The notes beneath the pieces were generated by a model. That model saw nothing but the letters and a program-made list of their open reading frames with translations. It was not told the DNA's origin and ran no database searches. From Rickettsiales bacterium (GTDB taxonomy: Bacteria > Pseudomonadota > Alphaproteobacteria > TMED127): 7,167 nt of DNA. The translations under genes and the position numbers were made by a program. The stretch spans positions 1-7,167 of the forward strand of contig PALU01000022.1 of the NCBI GenBank assembly GCA_002706585.1, read 5' to 3'. Positions 1 to 7,059 of the stretch are shown here, one piece after another; the first letter of the stretch is position 1; each line of letters begins with the position of its first letter.

Positions 1-7
1 TTGGCAT
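1..7 (-). CDS. Possible start of the next minus-strand gene (enolase expected), only two codons visible
   Basis: Read on the minus strand, the kdsA stop TAG (13-11) is followed by ATT and then ATG at 7-5, CCA and one further A before the window ends. A gene starting Met-Pro here would continue the operon with a 3-bp gap, in keeping with the tight packing of its neighbours. In many Alphaproteobacteria the gene after kdsA is eno, and several enolases begin Met-Pro. Only two codons are visible, so identity rests on synteny alone and the ATG could be coincidental. Confidence 0.3.
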
Positions 8-10
8 AAT

Positions 11-844
11 CTAGAGTATATCACTTTTAGCTAAGTTATCATAAAGTTTAACTGATTGAATTAATTTTCCTAATTTATTTAAAGGAATCATACTATCACC
101 ATCTGAGGGTGCATTTTTAGGTTTTTCGTGAGTTTCAATGAATAATCCTGCTATTCCAACCGTTACACATGCTTTTGATAATATATCTATAAATTGTGAT
201 TGCCCACTAGAATGAACACCCTTGCCCCCTGGCAATTGAACAGAATGTGAAGCGTCAAAAATAACAGGGTAACCAGTTAACTTTAAAATAGGTAATGATC
301 TTATATCTGTTACTAAATTATTATATCCAAACATTGTTCCTCTTTCAGTAAGTATAATGTTCTTATTCTTTGTAGATAAAAGTTTTTTGACTATATTGTT
401 TATATCCCATGGAGATAAAAACTGACCCTTTTTTATATTAATAGGCAAACCAGTTTTACCAGCAGATATTAATAAATCGGTTTGTCTGCAAAGAAATGCT
501 GGTATTTGTATTAAATCTAATATTTTTTCTGCATGAGAAATTTGCGAAATATCATGAACATCTGATGTAACTGGACATTTAAATTCTTGCTTGATCATTG
601 ATAAAATATTCAAACCTTCTTTTATCCCAACACCTCTTTTACTTTTATGACTTGTTCTGTTTGCTTTATCATAAGAACTTTTATAAATATATTCGAATTT
701 TAATTTTTTTGATAATTTATCAATCTCAGAACAAATTTCGAATGCGTGCTGTTTACTCTCTATTTGACATGGGCCTAAAATAAATTTTATTTCGTTATTG
801 TTAGAAAGCGTAATTTTTTGGATTTTTACTTTATGGTTTTTCAT
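11..844 (-). CDS. kdsA: 3-deoxy-8-phosphooctulonate (Kdo-8-phosphate) synthase, metal-dependent type
   Basis: This cytoplasmic enzyme condenses phosphoenolpyruvate with arabinose-5-phosphate to give Kdo-8-phosphate, the precursor of the Kdo sugar of the lipopolysaccharide inner core. The 277-residue length is normal and the single TIM-barrel domain is complete. Visible family motifs are GPCQIES (24-30), YKSSYDKANRTS (54-65), FDASHSVQLPGG (196-207), FIETHEKP (235-242) and SDGDSM (247-252). Cys26, His200, Glu237 and Asp248 have the same spacing as the four metal ligands of the Aquifex enzyme (Cys11, His185, Glu222, Asp233), and the E. coli metal-free enzyme has Asn at the Cys position. I therefore infer the metal-dependent class. 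The ATG start at 844 lies inside the end of pyrG (14-bp overlap), which suggests translational coupling. No Shine-Dalgarno motif is visible. The stop is TAG. Confidence 0.96.
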   Translation of the reverse strand: MKNHKVKIQKITLSNNNEIKFILGPCQIESKQHAFEICSEIDKLSKKLKFEYIYKSSYDKANRTSHKSKRGVGIKEGLNILSMIKQEFKCPVTSDVHDISQISHAEKILDLIQIPAFLCRQTDLLISAGKTGLPINIKKGQFLSPWDINNIVKKLLSTKNKNIILTERGTMFGYNNLVTDIRSLPILKLTGYPVIFDASHSVQLPGGKGVHSSGQSQFIDILSKACVTVGIAGLFIETHEKPKNAPSDGDSMIPLNKLGKLIQSVKLYDNLAKSDIL

Positions 845-2465
845 TTATTTTATTATCAATTAAAGCTTTAATATAAGAGTTAAATATATCATGTGGCTTA
901 AAAGGTGTTGATTTTAATTCCGGATGAAATTGCACACCAACAAACCATGGATGGTCATCTCTTTCCATAATTTCAACTAAATTTCCATCTGGAGACATAC
1001 CTGAGATAACTATTCCACTACTTTTTATTTTTTCAATAAAATTATAATTGACTTCATACCTATGCCTATGCCTTTCATGTATGATTGAGTTATTATATAT
1101 TGAAAAAGCTTTGGTACCTTTTATAATTTTAGATTCATATGAACCTAACCTCATACTTCCACCAAGATTATCTAAGTCTTGTTTAAATTTTTTTTTGTTT
1201 TTTATCCATTCATGCATCATTGATATTACTGGAATAGATGTTTTACCAAATTCGGTAGATGATGCTTTTTCAAATCCTTTGAGATTCCTTATAGATTCGA
1301 TAATTGCTAATTGCATTCCAAAACATATTCCAAGAAATGGTTTGTTTGAATCTTTTGAATATTTTATAGCATTAATCTTTCCGTCAGAACCATCTTTTCC
1401 AAACCCCCCTGGTACTAAAATTCCATGAAAATTTTTTAAAACTTTTGAACAATCATTTAAGTTTTTTAGTTTTCTAGAATCTATACAGGAAATTTTTACT
1501 CTGGTATTATTAAATATACCACTATGAAATAGTGCTTCATTGAGAGATTTATATGATTCACTAAGATTTGTATACTTACCAACAATCGCAATACTTACTT
1601 CACCTTTTAAATTTTTTGATTTTTTTAAAAATCTTTTCCATAAATTCAAAACTACTTTATTTGTTTTCTTTAAATTAAAATGATTAAAAATTTGTTTTAA
1701 GATTCCTTCGTTGTAAAGTTTTATGGGAACTTCATAAATAGTTTTAACATTTTCAACCATTATCACACATTCATTTGATAAATTACAAAAGAGAGAAATT
1801 TTATTTTTCTGTTCATCATTAAAAATTTTTTCAGCTCTACATAATAAAATATCTGGTTGAATTCCAAGCCCTAGAAGCTCTTTAACTGAATGTTGTGTAG
1901 GTTTGGTTTTAAACTCATTAGCTGATTCTAAGTAAGGAACCAATGTTAAATGGATAAAGCAAGTTTTATTCCTTCCCAATTCATTTCTAAGTTGTCTTAA
2001 GGCTTCAAGAAAGGGTAAACTTTCAATATCTCCAACAGTTCCACCAATTTCACAGATTACATAATCCTCATTAGTTAAATCATCTTTAATAAAATTTTTT
2101 ATCTCATCTGTAACATGAGGTATTACCTGAACTGTTGAACCAAGGTAATCTCCTTTACGTTCTTTCTTTAGAACTTTTGAATAAACTTTTCCTGTTGTAA
2201 TATTATCACTTTTTTTTGACTTTATGCCTGTAAATCTCTCATAATGACCTAAATCCATATCCGTTTCTGCTCCGTCATCTGTAACAAAAACTTCACCATG
2301 CTGAGATGGATTCATAGTGCCAGGATCAATATTTAGATAAGGGTCTAATTTTCTTAATCTAACTTTAAAATTAGATAGTTGTAATAAAGAGGCTATTGAA
2401 GACGAGACAATTCCTTTCCCAAGCGACGAAACCACACCACCTGTGATGAAGATAAATTTAGTCAT
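831..2465 (-). CDS. pyrG: CTP synthase (glutamine-hydrolysing)
   Basis: PyrG makes CTP from UTP, ATP and glutamine, the last step of pyrimidine nucleotide synthesis. At 544 residues it is full length (E. coli 545). The N-terminal synthetase domain (about 1-270) shows the ATP loop GGVVSSLGKG (9-18, Lys17), the DDGAETDMDLGHYERF segment and EIGGTVGDIES with metal-binding Glu139. The C-terminal class I glutamine amidotransferase domain (about 290-540) has the nucleophile Cys381 in FLGICFGMQ and His514/Glu516 in QFHPE, which complete the triad. One oddity is the lid loop at 354-364, GGFGKDGSDGK. The family norm is GGFGxRGxEGK, so a conserved Arg is Asp358 and a conserved Glu is Asp361. The gene starts with ATG 27 bp after secG and overlaps kdsA by 14 bp. 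CTP is also used to activate Kdo, a functional link to kdsA. Confidence 0.98.
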   Translation of the reverse strand: MTKFIFITGGVVSSLGKGIVSSSIASLLQLSNFKVRLRKLDPYLNIDPGTMNPSQHGEVFVTDDGAETDMDLGHYERFTGIKSKKSDNITTGKVYSKVLKKERKGDYLGSTVQVIPHVTDEIKNFIKDDLTNEDYVICEIGGTVGDIESLPFLEALRQLRNELGRNKTCFIHLTLVPYLESANEFKTKPTQHSVKELLGLGIQPDILLCRAEKIFNDEQKNKISLFCNLSNECVIMVENVKTIYEVPIKLYNEGILKQIFNHFNLKKTNKVVLNLWKRFLKKSKNLKGEVSIAIVGKYTNLSESYKSLNEALFHSGIFNNTRVKISCIDSRKLKNLNDCSKVLKNFHGILVPGGFGKDGSDGKINAIKYSKDSNKPFLGICFGMQLAIIESIRNLKGFEKASSTEFGKTSIPVISMMHEWIKNKKKFKQDLDNLGGSMRLGSYESKIIKGTKAFSIYNNSIIHERHRHRYEVNYNFIEKIKSSGIVISGMSPDGNLVEIMERDDHPWFVGVQFHPELKSTPFKPHDIFNSYIKALIDNKINEKP

Positions 2466-2492
2466 GACTTATCATAAAATATAAAAATTTAA

Positions 2493-2846
2493 TTATTCGA
2501 TAGGTACCTTTAATTCTTCATTGTCATTTTTTTCAACATCAAATTCTTCTGGTATTAAATCTAATCTATCAATTATAGAATCATCAGTAGAATCTATAAT
2601 AGATCCTTTATTAAAATTTTTGTTTGCTACAATTACAAGCGATAAACTAGTTAAAAAAAAGCAAACAGCTAAAAATGAAGTTGTTTTAGTTAATAAATTA
2701 GAAGTACCTCGTGCTGATAAAAAATCGCCTAATCCTGCACTGGATTGACCAATACCAAGACCACCGCCTTCTGATTTTTGAAGTAAAACAAGAACTACTA
2801 AAAAAATACAAACAATTATGTGAATTGATAAAACTACCGCAAACAT
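2493..2846 (-). CDS. secG: Protein translocase subunit SecG
   Basis: SecG is the small accessory subunit of the SecYEG inner-membrane channel and assists SecA-driven export. The 117-residue product has two hydrophobic segments (about 2-22 and 58-74) joined by the family signature LLQKSEGGGLG (21-31) and a Gly/Ser-rich loop. A tail of about 40 residues follows, rich in Asp and Glu. I chose the ATG at 2846 because Met1 and the LQ at 22-23 then align without gaps to E. coli SecG. An in-frame GTG nine bases upstream (2855) would add only three residues and cannot be excluded. Neither start has a clear ribosome-binding site. The gene lies 31 bp after tpiA and 27 bp before pyrG, as in many Alphaproteobacteria. 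The acidic tail is unlike the Pro/Gln/Ala-rich tails I recall for many relatives, and its role is unknown. Confidence 0.93.
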   Translation of the reverse strand: MFAVVLSIHIIVCIFLVVLVLLQKSEGGGLGIGQSSAGLGDFLSARGTSNLLTKTTSFLAVCFFLTSLSLVIVANKNFNKGSIIDSTDDSIIDRLDLIPEEFDVEKNDNEELKVPIE

Positions 2847-2877
2847 GTGATTCACAATAGTAAAATATTTAAAAAAA

Positions 2878-3624
2878 TCAATTAAAATAAAAATATGATA
2901 AAATTTTACTTATTTCATTGATATCAATGCTTGCTCCTCCTATTAATACTCCATCTGCTTTTGATATACTAATTATTGAATCGATGTTTGACGAATTTAC
3001 AGATCCTCCATACAGAATTGAGAATTTATTAGAAAACTTATTTTTTTTCAAAAATTTTTTTATAAAATTAATTACTTCTAAAATTTCATCACTTGATGGT
3101 GTTACTCCAGTTCCAATTGACCAAATTGGCTCATACGCAATCACAATATCTTTAAGGTCTTTAGGTATACATTCTATGATTTGTTTTGACAGAACATTAA
3201 GATGGTTATTTTTTTTTCTCTGATCTAAAGATTCTCCAATACAAATTATTGGAATTAATTTATTTTTTTGAATCTGAGAAGCCTTTTTATAAATATTTTC
3301 GTTTCTTTCATTATAATAATGCCTTCTTTCTGAGTGACCAATTATTGAGTATTTACAGTTATAGGTCTTTATCATTTCAATACTTGAATCACCAGTAAAA
3401 GCTCCTTCTTCTTCATAATGACAATCTTGAGAACCAAGTATTATGTCTCTACCCTTTATAATCTCTGAAATTTTAGGAATTAGAAGAAACTGCGGACAAA
3501 TAATATTTTTACAGTTCTTTAATTTTGGAAGGTTTAGACTAACCATATTTTTTATGATTTTCATTGAATTTTTGATATTTAAATTCATCTTCCAATTTGA
3601 AACAATTAATTTATTTTGAGACAT
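2878..3624 (-). CDS. tpiA: Triose-phosphate isomerase
   Basis: TpiA interconverts dihydroxyacetone phosphate and glyceraldehyde-3-phosphate in glycolysis and gluconeogenesis, as a cytosolic TIM-barrel homodimer. The 248-residue length is typical. All catalytic residues are present: Asn10 and Lys12 in NWKMN, His97 in GHSERR and Glu165 in AYEPIWSIGTG. The flexible phosphate-gripping loop 6 runs from about 166 to 177 and reads IGTGVTPS, resembling the IGTGxTP form frequent in Alphaproteobacteria. The phosphate-binding YGGSV (205-209) and GGAS (229-232) motifs are also intact. A small deviation is CPQF (43-46) where CPPF or CPPA is usual. The ATG at 3624 heads the left operon, 37 bp from the divergent ppiD start, and the gene ends in TGA, which shows that TGA is a stop here. 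Confidence 0.97.
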   Translation of the reverse strand: MSQNKLIVSNWKMNLNIKNSMKIIKNMVSLNLPKLKNCKNIICPQFLLIPKISEIIKGRDIILGSQDCHYEEEGAFTGDSSIEMIKTYNCKYSIIGHSERRHYYNERNENIYKKASQIQKNKLIPIICIGESLDQRKKNNHLNVLSKQIIECIPKDLKDIVIAYEPIWSIGTGVTPSSDEILEVINFIKKFLKKNKFSNKFSILYGGSVNSSNIDSIISISKADGVLIGGASIDINEISKILSYFYFN

Positions 3625-3661
3625 ATTTATGATATATACTAAAAAAATTTAAATATATGTT
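3625..3661. promoter_or_regulatory. Divergent tpiA/ppiD intergenic region, probable back-to-back promoters
   Basis: Only 37 bp, almost entirely A and T, separate the tpiA and ppiD start codons, so both operons must start here or inside each other's first codons. On the plus strand TATACT (3635-3640) is one mismatch from the sigma-70 -10 box and would give a leader of roughly 15 nt for ppiD. On the minus strand TATATT (3657-3652) is also one mismatch away and would give a leader of roughly 20 nt for tpiA. No good -35 box lies at normal spacing; TTGAGA (3616-3621, plus strand) is only 13 bp from TATACT. Such boxes arise easily by chance in AT-rich DNA, so the region is well supported as a start region but the exact boxes are not. 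Confidence 0.45.
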
Positions 3662-5551
3662 ATGTTAAACACTTTAAGAAATAGCTCAAAAAACTCAATA
3701 CTAAAAATAATTTTAGGAACTCTTCTGACATTCCTAATAGTAAGTTTTGCAATGTGGGGAACTGAAGATTTAGTTGGAGTTAATAAAAAACAAACAACTG
3801 TCGCTACAGTTGGTAATTTAGATATATCATCTAGAGAGTTTTATTCATTATATTCAAGGCAAACAGAAGAAATTAGAAAACTTTTAGGTTCAGCACTTAG
3901 CATAGAGAAATCCAGACAATTTGGTTACATTGATAGAGCTCTTAGCTCATTAATAAATAGGGCTTTGTTTAATAACGAGGCCGTTGAGCTTGGACTTTCT
4001 GTAAGTGACATAAATGTTAGGGATAGAATATTAAAAGATGACTCTTTTAAAGATGATTTAGGACAATTTAGTGAACTTGTATTTAGACAATTAATATCGG
4101 AATCTGGATATACTGAAGATTCTTATGTAGAAGGAACTAGACAAGATCTTGCAAGAGAGCAAATGGTTGAAACAATAAGGTCTAGTTTAGTAATACCTAA
4201 AGTAATGAAAAAAAAACTAAGTGAATACAATCTTCAAGAAAGAACAGCTGATTATATGATCATTAAAGTTGCAGATGAAATAATTAAAGATCCATCACCC
4301 AACCAGGTAAAAGAATATTTCGATAAAAATAAAAAAGATTTTTTAACTAATGAATATAGAAGTGCAGAAACATTACTGCTAGATGCTAAAGAATATGCAA
4401 AAAAACTTAAAGTAACTGAAGACGAAATAAAATTACTTTATGAAGAACGTAAAGAAAGTTTAGTTGATCCAGAACAGCGTTATTTAAAACAAATTCTTGT
4501 TGATGATAAAAAACTTTCAGATGAAATTTATAAATTAGTAAATAGCGGAAAATCATTTGATGATATTGCATTAGAAAAAGCGGAATTGACTAAAGATGAT
4601 ACAGATCTTGGATGGAATACTAGAAATGAGTTACCTGAAGAAATTGTTGATACTGTTTTCAATTTAGATATTGATAAAATCTCTACGCCTATTCAAAGTA
4701 GTTTTGGTTGGCATTTAATTTTAGTGAAAGAACTAAAAAAACGGAAAGAAAAATCATATGATGATATGAAATTAAAATTCCAGAATGAAATTCTACTTGA
4801 AAAAGGAAAAGAAGCAGTATTTGATTTACAAGATGATCTTGAAGATTTACTTGCATCAGGAAATACTTTTTCTGAAATTTCTGATTTATTAAATGTAGAG
4901 CTTATCAAAGCAATTAAAATTGGTAGAAATGGTAAAAACATTGAGGGTCAAATAAATGAAGATTTTCAAGATGAAAGAATTTTAAGATCAATTTTTAATC
5001 AAAAACTCAATGAAGAGGGAAATATTATAGATATTGATAGAGATGAGGGCCTAGCTATAAGTATTGTTGATAAAATTATTGAACCAAGAGAAATGACTTT
5101 TGATGAAGCCAAGGATCTAGCCAACTCTAAATTAAAGAATATTTTAAAAATGAAAAGTGCTGAAAAAAAAGCACAAAAAATTGTTGATGAAATATCTTCA
5201 GGTCAAAAGATAAATAATATTTCAAAAAAGTACTCTTTAGAATTAAAAGGTGTTAAACCATTTACCAGAGCTGTTCCTGATAACAGCATCCTACCAATTC
5301 CATTAATTTCAAAAATATTTGATTCCAAAATTGGTGAAGCTAATTTTGAGAAAAGAGGAGATTCTGAAATAATTGTTGCTTATACAGCAGATATTTCAGA
5401 AAAAGTTTCGAATAACAATGATGAAATTAAAGAATTTTCAAAAAAAATAAAAGAAGACATGTCTCTTGATTTACTTGCTCAATTTTCTGAAGCATTAAGA
5501 AAAAAATATAAGATTACTATTAATGATGATGTAATTGATCAACTTAATTAA
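3662..5551 (+). CDS. ppiD: PpiD-like membrane-anchored periplasmic folding factor (SurA N-terminal and parvulin domains)
   Basis: The 629-residue product matches the PpiD layout and length (E. coli 623). It has a short basic N-terminus and one membrane anchor (about 16-33, ending FAMWG) that would leave the rest in the periplasm. A SurA-like chaperone region follows, then a parvulin domain at about 268-358, then a long Lys/Glu-rich C-terminal part. PpiD proteins associate with the SecYEG exit and help newly exported proteins fold. The parvulin domain keeps DLGW (315-318) and FGWH (348-351). The first active-site histidine, usually within HIL, is Gln277 in YLKQILV, so prolyl isomerase activity may be weak or absent, as reported for E. 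coli PpiD. ATG at 3662 is the natural start because the anchor follows directly. It heads the right operon, 2 bp before trpE. Other SurA/PpiD-type annotations are possible, but the anchor favours PpiD. Confidence 0.88.
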   Translation: MLNTLRNSSKNSILKIILGTLLTFLIVSFAMWGTEDLVGVNKKQTTVATVGNLDISSREFYSLYSRQTEEIRKLLGSALSIEKSRQFGYIDRALSSLINRALFNNEAVELGLSVSDINVRDRILKDDSFKDDLGQFSELVFRQLISESGYTEDSYVEGTRQDLAREQMVETIRSSLVIPKVMKKKLSEYNLQERTADYMIIKVADEIIKDPSPNQVKEYFDKNKKDFLTNEYRSAETLLLDAKEYAKKLKVTEDEIKLLYEERKESLVDPEQRYLKQILVDDKKLSDEIYKLVNSGKSFDDIALEKAELTKDDTDLGWNTRNELPEEIVDTVFNLDIDKISTPIQSSFGWHLILVKELKKRKEKSYDDMKLKFQNEILLEKGKEAVFDLQDDLEDLLASGNTFSEISDLLNVELIKAIKIGRNGKNIEGQINEDFQDERILRSIFNQKLNEEGNIIDIDRDEGLAISIVDKIIEPREMTFDEAKDLANSKLKNILKMKSAEKKAQKIVDEISSGQKINNISKKYSLELKGVKPFTRAVPDNSILPIPLISKIFDSKIGEANFEKRGDSEIIVAYTADISEKVSNNNDEIKEFSKKIKEDMSLDLLAQFSEALRKKYKITINDDVIDQLN

Positions 5552-5553
5552 AA

Positions 5554-7053
5554 ATGAATATTCTTCAGCCTGATCTCAGATTATTCAAAAAAAATTATAA
5601 TTTAGGTAAAAATCAAATAATTTTTGCTTCACTTGCAGCTGATGTTCATACACCAGTTTCAACCCTAATAAAATTTAAAAAGGAGAAATATTCATTCCTT
5701 TTTGAATCAGTTGAAAAAGGAAGCCAAAAGGGAAGATTTTCTATTATTGGTTTAAAACCCGATCTTATATGGCAGTGTAAAGATAATTTATGTACCATAA
5801 ATGATTTAAACAAAAATAAAAAAATCATTGAAAAAGAAAATGATCCACTAAAAAGTTTAAGAAAACTTGTTAGTAGTAATAAAGTTAATATTCCAAAAAT
5901 TTTACCTGGAATTTCATCTGGATTATTTGGATTTCTAGGATATGAAATGATTCAATATTTTGAAAATTTAAAACTAAAAAAAAAAGATAATTTAGATTTA
6001 CCTGAGTCAGTTTTTTTAAGGCCATCTATTACATTAGTTTTTGATAATGTCAGTGATAAGCTTTACATAACTAAATTAATTTCACCTAATAACTTTAATG
6101 CTAGCAATTCCTTTAAAAAAGGTGTTGAGGATATTAAAAAAATAGTAAATAAAATAAATACCCCACTAAAGCAATTGAATCTTAAAACTTATTCTTTTGA
6201 TAAAAAAGTTAATATTTTTAAGAATGTTAAATCTAATACTTCATTTCAAGAATTTAAAAAAATGGTTAATACAGCCAAAAAATATATATTTGAAGGTGAA
6301 ATTTTTCAAGTTGTATTATCACGAATCTTTAAGAAAAAAATTAATGTTGAGGCTTTATCTGTTTATCGAGCTTTAAGAAATCTTAATCCTTCACCATATC
6401 TTTTTTTCATGAATTTTAATAAATTTAGTATTGTTGGATCTAGCCCAGAAATTCTAATTAAACTAAAAGATAATAAAGTTACAGTAAGGCCAATTGCTGG
6501 AACAAGAAAAAGAGGTACTACTCAGAATGAAGATTTAAAAATGGAGAAGGATTTACTTAATGATCCAAAAGAAATATCAGAACATTTGATGTTACTTGAT
6601 CTAGGAAGAAATGATATTAGCAGAGTTACAAAACCTGGAACAGTAAAAGTAACTGATAAAATGTACATTGAATATTTCTCACATGTTATGCATATAGTTT
6701 CTAATATTGATGGTGAACTAGATAAATCAAATTCTTCTACCGATGTACTTTTTAGTGGGTTTCCAGCAGGTACAGTCACTGGTGCTCCAAAAATAAGAGC
6801 TATTGAGATAATTGAAGAATTAGAAAAAAGCAGGAGAAATATTTATGCAGGATCTGTTGGTTATATATCATTTAACGGAGATATTGATACCTGTATAGCA
6901 TTAAGAACTGCTTTGATAAAAGATAATCATATTTTTATTCAATCTGGTGCTGGAATTGTAGCTGATAGTAAACCAATTAATGAATTTAAGGAAACAGAAA
7001 ATAAAGCTATGGCTTTATTGTCAGCATGTGCTCATGCTGATAATTTTAGATAA
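5554..7053 (+). CDS. trpE: Anthranilate synthase component I
   Basis: TrpE converts chorismate to anthranilate, the first committed step of tryptophan synthesis, using ammonia released from glutamine by TrpG. The 499-residue protein is full length. The N-terminal region carries LFES (49-52) followed by GRFS (60-63), corresponding to the LLES element that binds feedback tryptophan, so inhibition by the end product is likely. The chorismate-binding domain (about 230-495) shows PIAGTRKRG (313-321), EHLMLLDLGRND (343-354), SHVMHIVS (376-383), FPAGTVTGAPK and GAGIVADS (465-472), ending with an ETENKA element. These motifs and the trpG gene downstream favour TrpE over PabB or isochorismate synthase. 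DISRV replaces the common DxGRV after GRND. The ATG lies 2 bp after the ppiD stop with no ribosome-binding site, which suggests coupled translation. A run of ten A (5976-5985) lies within the gene. Confidence 0.95.
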   Translation: MNILQPDLRLFKKNYNLGKNQIIFASLAADVHTPVSTLIKFKKEKYSFLFESVEKGSQKGRFSIIGLKPDLIWQCKDNLCTINDLNKNKKIIEKENDPLKSLRKLVSSNKVNIPKILPGISSGLFGFLGYEMIQYFENLKLKKKDNLDLPESVFLRPSITLVFDNVSDKLYITKLISPNNFNASNSFKKGVEDIKKIVNKINTPLKQLNLKTYSFDKKVNIFKNVKSNTSFQEFKKMVNTAKKYIFEGEIFQVVLSRIFKKKINVEALSVYRALRNLNPSPYLFFMNFNKFSIVGSSPEILIKLKDNKVTVRPIAGTRKRGTTQNEDLKMEKDLLNDPKEISEHLMLLDLGRNDISRVTKPGTVKVTDKMYIEYFSHVMHIVSNIDGELDKSNSSTDVLFSGFPAGTVTGAPKIRAIEIIEELEKSRRNIYAGSVGYISFNGDIDTCIALRTALIKDNHIFIQSGAGIVADSKPINEFKETENKAMALLSACAHADNFR

Positions 7054-7059
7054 TATATT

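Noticed and set aside
598..783. 61-codon plus-strand frame opposite kdsA, rich in aromatic and hydrophobic residues
   Set aside because: It is antisense to the conserved kdsA core. The hydrophobic look follows from reading Lys/Asn-rich codons on the opposite strand.
1048..1428. 126-codon open frame on the plus strand opposite pyrG
   Set aside because: It lies wholly antisense to conserved pyrG coding sequence, shows no recognisable domain and has no start signal. It is a shadow of the real gene.
2466..2492. Possible terminator between secG and pyrG
   Set aside because: No GC-containing inverted repeat precedes a T run on the transcribed strand. The gap is only 27 bp within a same-strand gene series.
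2521..3223. Plus-strand frames opposite secG (2521-2748) and tpiA (2918-3223)
   Set aside because: Both are antisense to well-recognised genes with intact motifs, and neither resembles a known protein.
3647..3654. Eight-base palindrome ATTTAAAT in the divergent gap as a possible operator
   Set aside because: It contains only A and T, is too short for a specific operator, and is likely by chance in this composition.
3657..3668. Three-codon upstream frame (ATG TTA TGT TAA) overlapping the ppiD start
   Set aside because: It is too short to judge. ATG and TAA are expected by chance in such AT-rich DNA, and no leader-peptide pattern is present.
4693..6779. Minus-strand frames inside ppiD (4693-4941) and trpE (5646-5828, 6522-6779)
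   Set aside because: Each is antisense to conserved coding sequence, Ser/Phe-rich in the way expected from reverse reading of Lys/Glu-rich genes, and lacks any domain.
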